From positions 1 through 13,090 of the forward strand of contig JAAAUF010001060.1 of the NCBI GenBank assembly GCA_015499985.1: a stretch of 13,090 nt of DNA, in the 5' to 3' direction. Origin of the DNA: Haplosporangium gracile. Lineage: Eukaryota; Mortierellomycota; Mortierellomycetes; Mortierellales; Mortierellaceae. The notes beneath the pieces are model-generated. The model had not been told where the DNA came from, ran no database searches, and saw only the letters and a list, made by a program, of their open reading frames with translations. The position numbers and the translations under genes were made by a program. This document shows positions 1 to 6,865 of the stretch, piece by piece. Positions within the stretch are counted from its first letter, which is position 1. Each line of letters starts with the position of its first letter.

Positions 1-1465
1 ACAGCAGAGAAGAATAGAGCTCGAAGGGAAATCCGTCAAGCCCAGGGGCCTTCTCGCGGGCACTGTCTGATAAGGCATGCAGTATCTCAGGGGAGTCGAT
101 AGGGCGCATGAGACTGACCTGGTCCTCTGCCGACAGAACTGCCTGCTCTGGCAGCTTGAAGAGGAGGAAGTCAACGGCGTTGTCATCAATGGGGTCGGGT
201 GTATAGAGTCGTTGGTAGAAGGCGCGGCCTACATCGCACAGGTCTCTCGGGGTCGAGACGGTCTCCTCCAATCATGATGGTCGTAGAGCTGTGATGGTAC
301 GTTTGGCCGCTCTGGAGTTAAGCACTCGGAAGAAGTACTTGGTGCAACGCTCACCAAACTCCCGCCATTTCAGCTGAGTCCTCACCGCCAAGCGTTCATT
401 GAGGCCTCTTGCAGTTTGTCGAGTCTCCGTTCGAGTGTGTGCCACTGTTCCTCCAGCTGGCGGATTTTGTCCTGGTCCGGGGGTGGTGCTCCTTGCTGCC
501 ACTTGAGCCGCCTGAGCGCTTGTTCCCGATCCCGTTGGAGCTATACAGAGATGTCTTCCCTCTCCTTGACTTTCTCTTTTGTCGCGTGCTGGAGCTCCTT
601 CATCAGGGCCGCCTTGAGCTCTTCCCACACCATATGAGGTGGGAGGTGATGCAAGTGTTGAAGGTCCTGTTGGATGGATGTAGCTATCTGTTTGGTATAT
701 TCTTTGTCGCGCAGTATCGATGTGTTCAGTCTCCAAACTCCTGGTCCAGTGGCAAGAGCCTCCAGGTTAAGCTCGCAGGAAAGCATAGCATGGTCGGTCC
801 AGTCGTTGTGTAGGTACGTGTGAGAAGGGGCCTGTCACACGGTCGGCAAGGTCAAGGGACATGAAGATATAGTCGATAGTGGTCTGGCTTCGATGGTTGT
901 TGAATGTATGGATGGGGAGAGTATTGAGAGGGCTAAGAGTGTTGATGGTGTGTTGGTGGATCCAGTCTTTCCAGGCTACCGGGGCCGAGAGCCGCATGTG
1001 GTGGTGGTAATTGAAGTCACCTAGGACAATGAAGTCTTGGCCCGGTGTGTGGAAAAATGGTTCCGTGAGAAGGTTGGTGTAGAACTCGTTACGAAGCACT
1101 TGGTTTCCGGAGGATGCATAGATGACACACATCTCAAACAACACCTTGTCTGCCGTGTCGACCGATCCGATTTTCGCGAATATGGCACGACTGTCTCTAT
1201 TAGAATAGGACGACAGGAAGGTGAGTTTGGGGTGTATAAGCAGCAGTGCACAATCGTTCGCCCAAATGCTTTGTCGCGAGTGAAGTGATTTGTTGAGTTG
1301 TTGTATTTTGTCGTGGTCATTTGGATAGATATGTATCCTCTGTAACGCCAAGATACCGATCCTTTGGGTGCTGGGGTACTTGTGGTAGTACCTTGTTGCC
1401 GTCCGGTTCGAGATCTTGTTGATATGGCGTGCATTAAGAGTAGCGATTTTGATGGACTTTAACAT
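1..1465 (-). pseudogene. LINE ORF2 (endonuclease plus start of reverse transcriptase), partial and broken
   Basis: Starts at ATG 1465, 44 bp after the ORF1 stop. The first ~220 residues form an endonuclease/exonuclease/phosphatase domain: TLNARHI near the N terminus, VLGDFN in the middle, TTIDYIF late, and, after a frameshift near 820, NDWTDHAML, which carries the terminal DH. The usual catalytic Glu motif (LALQE-T-H) reads LALQRIH, so the acidic metal ligand is missing. Next comes a charged linker rich in K/E/Q with a TAG at 543-541, a frameshift near 390, the LINE-typical KWREFGERCTKYFF, and a TGA at 274-272. The remaining bases to position 1 stay open and contain KAPGLDGFPFELYSSLL, matching the first conserved block of LINE reverse transcriptases (K-x-PG-x-DG-x-x-x-E-x-Y). 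The catalytic RT motifs are outside the window. Confidence 0.88.
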
Positions 1466-1509
1466 TAATTAATGTTGAGAAGGTTGCAAGGACAGTCGGC
1501 TGAGGTCAC

Positions 1510-2696
1510 CTACTTGTAACTGCCATCATGGCGTTTCCGCTGGGATCGTTCCAAAAACTGGGGAGTTGATGCTGGGGGTGGTGGTGTGTCGGGAGCCTCC
1601 GTTTCGCTGTCCGATGCTGCTTCTGACTGACGATGCTGGCCGTAGTTCGTGAAAGTGTTAACGGCTACGCCAATCAGGCCACCAATGTACGATCGGGAGT
1701 TGGAGGGATTGTTGATGAGCTGAGGTTGGGGATTATCCTGAGCGTGGCGAAGAGCTGGAGAGGTGGCCACGACGCCTTCCATGTCTTGGCCCTCTTGAGC
1801 CTTCTGGGCCCCTTGAGTCTTCTGAGCCTCTTGAGCCTTCTGAGCCTCTTGAGCCTTCTAGGCCTTGCGTCTCTTCTTGGCCGTACGCTTTTTGATAACT
1901 TCCTTGAATCCATCATCAAGTCGCTGTTGGACGTCCTTTGCTGGAAGTGCGCTGCCGGTGTCCTTGCATTTTGGGGTGAGTTTGGTGCGAGGGTTGGAGG
2001 CGGGGGTAGAGCCTACAATCTTGGGTGCTGATAGGGAGGCCACGACCGACTACAATTTGGGCCGGAAGAGGTGGGTGGCTTAGACTTGTCTTTTTCGAAC
2101 AAGACATACTCCTCTTGTGTGGGGTACTTGCAGACGTCAGAGTCGTCGAGATAATGGTAGGCGCCGATCTCCAGGGACCTGCCATAGACGCTGAAGAGCT
2201 TGAGAATATCGTCGACTCTGTAGTGCACAGGCATATATCGAAAGTTCGCCTTCCAAATGTCGAAGGCTGCGGGGGTGGGAACGATGGCTTTGTAGGACTT
2301 GTCCTTGATGGTGAATCCGTTTTGAAGCATTTCGGTTTTTTGCATCGGGTCCTTGGGTGCAATCTCGTATTGAACGTTATGCAATATGACGTGTTCAATT
2401 ACGGCAGTATGGCCAGGATAGGTATCGATGAGAGTGTCCCGAACGTTGTTCTCGGAGGCGACCTTGATGGGGATGCTGAAAACGAGGGCGTCCGGAGAGA
2501 TGGAGGTGACATGCAAGTTCATTCCGTTAGGAAGAGTGGAATCGCGGTAGATGAGCTCGCATTTTTTGAGGTGTTTCGAGGAAGGAGGAGAGAAGGAGGG
2601 GAGGGTTTTATTGCTCTTGGTGGCATGGGCATAGGATGCCGGCGCCGGGACTTTTGGGGGAGTATCGCCGCCCACGTTATTGCCGTCGTGGGACAT
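1510..2696 (-). pseudogene. LINE ORF1, frameshifted and stop-interrupted
   Basis: An ATG at 2696 opens 227 codons. From about residue 75 to 200 the protein is a mixed alpha/beta segment; its stretch FRYMPVHYRVDDILKLFSVYG resembles the edge of an RRM-like fold, as in many LINE ORF1 proteins (inference). Near 2040 the frame shifts by one. The true continuation, starting ASLSAPKIVGS, is basic and ends in KKRTAKKRRKA, a nuclear-localisation-like cluster. It then meets a TAG at 1860-1858. The same frame resumes at once with a three-residue AQ(E/K) repeat and an acidic, proline-rich tail ending at 1510. Repairing one frameshift and one stop in thought gives an ORF1 of about 395 residues. I do not recognise a close named family for it. 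Confidence 0.75.
1785..1860 (-). repeat. 9-bp/18-bp tandem repeat inside LINE ORF1 (AQE/AQK triplets)
   Basis: On the minus strand the codons read as alternating Ala-Gln-Glu and Ala-Gln-Lys triplets for about eight units, with a 9-bp period and an 18-bp higher order, degenerating toward 1785 (TQG, GQD). The first Gln position of the array is a TAG at 1860-1858 where CAG would keep the pattern. The array joins the basic cluster to the acidic tail and would be helical with alternating charge. Confidence 0.8.
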
Positions 2697-2700
2697 GGGG

Positions 2701-3346
2701 ATGGCTGATCAAAAGTAATGGTGCGCTCTAGATTGCAGCTATCACATGAACTTACTGAAGCCTATTTTGATTTTTCTCCCGACCTGCAATTAAGTGTCTT
2801 CAGCTTCTTTGCTGCAAATGCATGATTGCCAACATGCTTCATGCAAAGAAGTAACCCAAACGTTAACTGCCTTATCAGTAAATAAGTCTGCCTCTCTTTC
2901 CGTTCACTCACAATTCCTCCCTCTCTCCGGCTCGGTGACTTTTGGTTTGTTTGAAACTTCCTCAAACCAAACCTTGGCTGATAATTTTTCATACTTGATC
3001 CCAAGAGGGTGGCGGGAAGGAAAAGAAATGAGACGGCCATGGAAGCACAGGCCAACTGGAATAAAAGGGGGGGTTAGAAAGAGAGCCAAGAGAAACAGGG
3101 AAAACAGGCGGAAAGAGGGACCGGACGTACAGTGACAAAGGAGAGAATAGGGACCAAAGCTGCACGATAATGTTCGTTCGTTTTTCTTTTCACGAGCGAA
3201 AAGGAGAAATAAGAGGTTTGTATTACAAAGTGTGTACAAAGAAAACAAGATAACAGAAACGGAAAAAAGCAAAACTCAACCTACGACCAGACAGAACACG
3301 CTCGTTCTGTCACTTCAACTACAAGGAGCCAAGCAATAAAAATGGA
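2701..3346. other. Spacer between LINE 5' end and PS synthase stop codon
   Basis: No credible coding sequence on either strand; the open frames here are short and lack family resemblance. The left part (to about 2760) may still belong to the LINE 5' UTR. The stretch 3060-3290 is purine-rich on the plus strand, hence C/T-rich on the minus strand. The right end should be the 3' UTR of the PS synthase transcript and contains the hairpin at 3290-3311. Confidence 0.6.
3290..3311 (-). other. Perfect 8-bp stem, 6-nt loop hairpin in predicted 3' UTR
   Basis: GACAGAAC, then acgctc, then GTTCTGTC: a perfect inverted repeat starting 36 bases beyond the PS synthase stop codon on the minus strand. It would fold in the 3' UTR of that mRNA. 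It has no T-run and is not a bacterial-type terminator. It could be a protein-binding hairpin or chance. Confidence 0.5.
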
Positions 3347-6300
3347 CTACTCAAGTTTCCTCTGGATCCGCCGCTCCTGCAACTTGGGCAACAGCCAAAA
3401 CTGATAAGTAGGGTACACGGTCAAAAGTGTCAAGAATCCCGCCCAAAAGTAGAGCACATTCGCAGGTGCCGGGTTCGGGAACTCGCCTCGTCCAAACTTG
3501 ACCACAATCAGCAGCTCTGTCGCTATACATCCAATCAGCAGCCACGCCTGTGGTCCGAACCTCTTACAATTTCTATTTCATTATAAAGTGCGAACAAAGG
3601 CACATATGTTAGAAAATAGGTCATTTCAATTATTTTTTTTAGTACATGGAAGCCAAGTGTCCTTGCAAGAGACTTACGGGTCGTTGAGGTATTGATAGGC
3701 TTCGCGCACGCCTGGGATACCAAACATAAAGTACGAAAAGATCCTCGCAATGTTGATTGGGTGTGCTGGAGGGAGCCACAACAGCGTCTTCAAATAAAAC
3801 GCATTCAACTCGCATATCAAAAACTATTTTCCCAGTAGAAAAACGAGAGCGGGTTAGACCTCAATGTCCACTTTTTTTGCTTCAATTCAGTTCATATTAT
3901 CTCAAAAACAAGAAAGAGCCAAGCATATCAAAAGCATCTTACCATGGTAAGGATAAAAATGACGGTAACATAACTCTTAAAGCTCTTAGTCGAATCCCAC
4001 TCAAACTTGGTCCAGGACTTGGGTGTGAACTGCTGCATCGTCCGCTTCATCTTGCCCTTGAGCGTCGGAATCTCAGCCAGCCCTTGCCATGAATACTGCT
4101 TCATCTCAAAGTACTCGCATGTCTTGACTCCCAAGTAGATCCCGAGCCAGTTGCACACCAAGACATCCAAGATCCACTATATATCACCATTTCAAAAAAG
4201 GCGAGAGATTAGATAGGGTGTAAAATTTCTCTGTTGTCGTTACTCCCTTCCTCCGCACGAAGTGGCAAAAAGTCCAAAATGAAAAAAAATAGGCACCCGT
4301 GAGGACTTACGTGATCCCACCAACATTCGTCAAAGTTGTTCAACTGGTGTGAGAGCGAGTACTCCATGACTTCAAACATGACCGACAGGATCCAGCAGAA
4401 AGTATAGTCGCGCAAGATTAACGCCTTGCAGAACCATCCTACTGTATGCGCCACTACAAATACATCCAGAGTTTGATCCTATTTCGTAGAAAACAGCAAA
4501 AAGTTACGATGGTGTTATTCTTTTCTGTCTGTAAGTTTTTGTTTCGATCCTGACGTCCCCTCTATTGTTGTCCTTGATGACACTTGATTTCCTGACTCTA
4601 GAATAAAAAATGATCCGCTTACCACAATGTTGTCGTAGGTCAACTCGCAGGCATCCCCATACGACTTTTCTGGTAGCGGAACTCCCAATGCTGGATCCAT
4701 GTACTTGAACAGCAGCCTGGCATCATGCTTGTTCTATTGGTCGTCCACAAAGAGAATTAAACAATAGGGGTCAAATTCAATGAACCAGGAGAACAAATAG
4801 AGTGGAAGTTATAAAAGAGAGCAAAAAAAACCAGAACGCACTTCGTTGTGATTCGTGAACAAACAATGTCAGAGGATCAACAATCAAAGAAAAGGTAACA
4901 GAATGGAAAACCAAGAAAAGCAGACCCTATGAACGCGAGGGCATGTCAGCTGCCTTTCATCTTTTTTCCCTCCCTTCTTTTCTATCTGACATTCCTGCAC
5001 TAGTCGAGTAGTTTTCTTTTACCTGGAAGAGCAAGAAGACCAAGAAGAGTTGGTAGACGACTCCGAATGACAACACGACTCGCCATAGCGCAGGATGCGG
5101 TCTGAGCAGCAGACTATCTCGAAACTGTAGCATCCCGAATACACAAAATGCACCTATGGATGCTATTACACCACTATGAACGAGAGGAGGGGAATGGTCC
5201 ACAAAAATAAAGAGCGCAAAGGTCAGTAGGCAAAGCAGAATAAGGCAGACAAAGACAAATTAGACCATGCAAGCAACGGTCCCCAATGCAAATGCATGAA
5301 TGTAGCAGAGAAAAAGAAATAAAGGATCAAGCCCATCCAATAATAAACACCAAAAGGAGGCAGCAAGAAAACAAAATAAAAGAGGGAGCAAGAAAAAGCA
5401 AAAAGAAGAGGGGGAAGGGAAAGGAAGGAAGGAAAAGGGGGTGTCTAGCCCATACCTTAGAAACCCCATGTCGCACGAATACAACCATCATCATTTATAG
5501 ACTGAAGGAAAAGATAAAAGAAGCCAAAAGTCGCCAATAAATAAACAGAAAAGAAGAAGAGAAGAGGAGGATGACTTACAGCTTGACGTTCGTCACGGTA
5601 TCATCGACCTCAGGCGTCATGGCCACGTAGACAAGGAGTAACAGCATCACACTCAACATCGTCAATGTCCGAGGCGTGTCTAAAATATCCATAATGTTGT
5701 ACATGGACGAAGCAGAGCCTTTGATGTTACTTCTTTCGTCTGCCTCTGTTTCCGTATCCTGTGCCCTTAACCTGTACATCATTCCCTGGTCGTTCGAAGC
5801 CTTGTATTGTTGGTCCTGGTCGAGTCTCAATGTTGATGTATGCTCACAAATAAACAACCTCCTATCGTTCCATCTTACACACACATTCGCCTAACTCTCT
5901 TTTTCCGTCCATCCGTCCCACAAATCCCCCATCTACCCATCATATCACATCAATAAAAAAAGTAAAGTTGCCAAGCACACTCTTATTCACCGTCAAAATA
6001 CAAACGTACAAAAGAATCCCACGGCCGGATCCTGTTCTGCGGGCGTCCGATGGAATTGAATACTCGTATCCTTCAGATACCAATCTGGCTTATCATCCTC
6101 CGTCTCGTCCTCGTCAGAAGTGATGGCCGAGAATGATGACGATGACGACAGCTGGCGTAATTTCCTAATCCCCCTTCCTCCTGGTGTGCTTGCTGTCGTC
6201 GTTGTGGTCAAGAACTGGGTCCCTCCTTGTATAGGTGTGCTACCGTTTGCCCTTGTGCTGCTTGTTGTCCGTGTAGTGGTTGTTGTGAAGGTTGGGTTGT

Positions 6301-6382
6301 TGGTCTTGGAGGTGGAATGAGTCGTGTAGACGGTTCTTGTGTCCTCGAGTGCGTCCATTCCAAGGTCGTCTTCCTTTGCCAT
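3347..6382 (-). CDS. PSS1: Base-exchange phosphatidylserine synthase, PSS1/PTDSS type (8 exons, 502 aa)
   Basis: Predicted exons: 6382-6010, 5679-5580, 5173-5023, 4733-4623, 4478-4311, 4176-3943, 3823-3678, 3572-3347. All introns are GT-AG and all phases agree. An in-frame TAA directly precedes the ATG, fixing the start. The family exchanges the head group of PC or PE for L-serine in the ER/MAM membrane and needs Ca2+ but no CTP. Residues 1-104 are a Ser/Thr-rich, then acidic, cytosolic extension; TM segments begin near 130. Family motifs in order: RPHPALWR (182-189), AHTVGW (255-260), FEVMEY (280-285), NFDECWWDH (293-301), WILDVLVCN (302-310), KGKMKR (341-346), ELN (384-386). The eight residues reported essential in mammalian PSS1 (H172, E197, E200, N209, E212, D216, D221, N226) match H256, E281, E284, N293, E296, D300, D305 and N310 at identical spacing. 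The C terminus RKLE resembles a dilysine-type ER retrieval signal. It is unrelated to the CDP-DAG-dependent Cho1 enzyme of yeasts. Intron positions are predicted, not transcript-proven. Confidence 0.93.
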
Positions 6383-6510
6383 TTAGACTTTTTTTGTATG
6401 AATGTGTAAAAAAGTCGGCAGGATGTGTTGAGAAAAAGGGAAGAAGAGGAAAAAGAGGGATAAAAGTAAGAGCTGTGAATGAGTGGTGTGTTGGAAGAGT
6501 AAAGAAAAAA

Positions 6511-6550
6511 GAAGAGAAAGAAGAGAAAGAAGAGAAAGAAGAGAAAGAAG
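6511..6550 (-). repeat. 9-bp tandem repeat (GAAGAGAAA)4 upstream of PS synthase
   Basis: Four perfect copies of GAAGAGAAA at 6511-6546 on the plus strand, with a partial fifth to 6550. On the coding strand this is TTTCTCTTC, about 130 bp ahead of the PS synthase start codon. It is part of a wider polypyrimidine leader and a candidate length-variable promoter element. Confidence 0.85.
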
Positions 6551-6714
6551 GAAGAGGATAATAAACGAAAATAAAAAGAGAAAAAGGCAAAACAATGGAG
6601 TGGAGAAATAGAGTAATAGGGATCAAAAAAGTAGGCGTGCTGGCTGACTGGACGTTTAGCGGGCTGTGAGGAGGCACACACTTACTCGGACACATATCCA
6701 AACAAACAAAAACT

Positions 6715-6726
6715 CCCCCCCCCCCC
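6715..6726. repeat. C12 homopolymer
   Basis: Twelve consecutive C on the plus strand (G12 on the transcribed strand sense of both neighbours), in the spacer between the exchanger stop codon and the PS synthase start. It is prone to length error in sequencing and to slippage in vivo. Confidence 0.9.
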
Positions 6727-6865
6727 AGCAAAGCATAGCCAAGACAAGCAATGAGAAAAAAAAAAGAATGGGAGCATGCATGAAAATATATAGTCGCCGC
6801 TTTTTTTATATAATTACATGTGTCATTGTCATGGCTATGGGGGGATATAAACTTATTTTCGACAA

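Larger units (their letters stand above)
1..2700 (-). mobile_element. Decayed LINE (APE-type non-LTR retrotransposon), 5' two thirds
   Basis: Two successive open regions on the minus strand have the layout of a LINE: an ORF1 (2696-1510), a 44-bp gap, then an ORF2 that begins with an AP-endonuclease-like domain and reaches the start of a reverse transcriptase at the window edge. The reading frame is broken by at least three frameshifts (near 2040, 820 and 390) and three in-frame stops (1860-1858 TAG, 543-541 TAG, 274-272 TGA), so this copy cannot be autonomous. The rest of the RT, the 3' end and any target-site duplication lie to the left of position 1. The 5' limit is somewhere just right of 2696 and cannot be fixed from sequence alone. 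No LTRs, integrase or gag-type zinc knuckle were seen. Clade assignment would need the full RT. Confidence 0.88.
6383..6865. promoter_or_regulatory. Spacer: exchanger 3' flank and PS synthase promoter/5' leader
   Basis: 483 bp between two genes transcribed leftward. On the coding (minus) strand it is strongly C/T-rich from about 6600 to 6420, including the 9-bp repeat below, then turns A-rich just before the start codon. A C12 run sits at 6715-6726 and an AT-rich patch near 6785-6815 (tatata...tatata) could be part of the exchanger 3' end. No gene is seen; the long open frame on the minus strand here is low-complexity Phe/Leu/Ser translated from C/T repeats. Confidence 0.55.

Noticed and set aside
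2025..2708. 227-codon open frame on the plus strand
   Set aside because: Exactly antisense to LINE ORF1. The minus frame has the ATG, the composition and the linkage to ORF2.
3347..6382. Recent bacterial origin of the PS synthase by horizontal transfer
   Set aside because: Seven GT-AG introns and a close match to eukaryotic PSS1 argue for a native eukaryotic gene.
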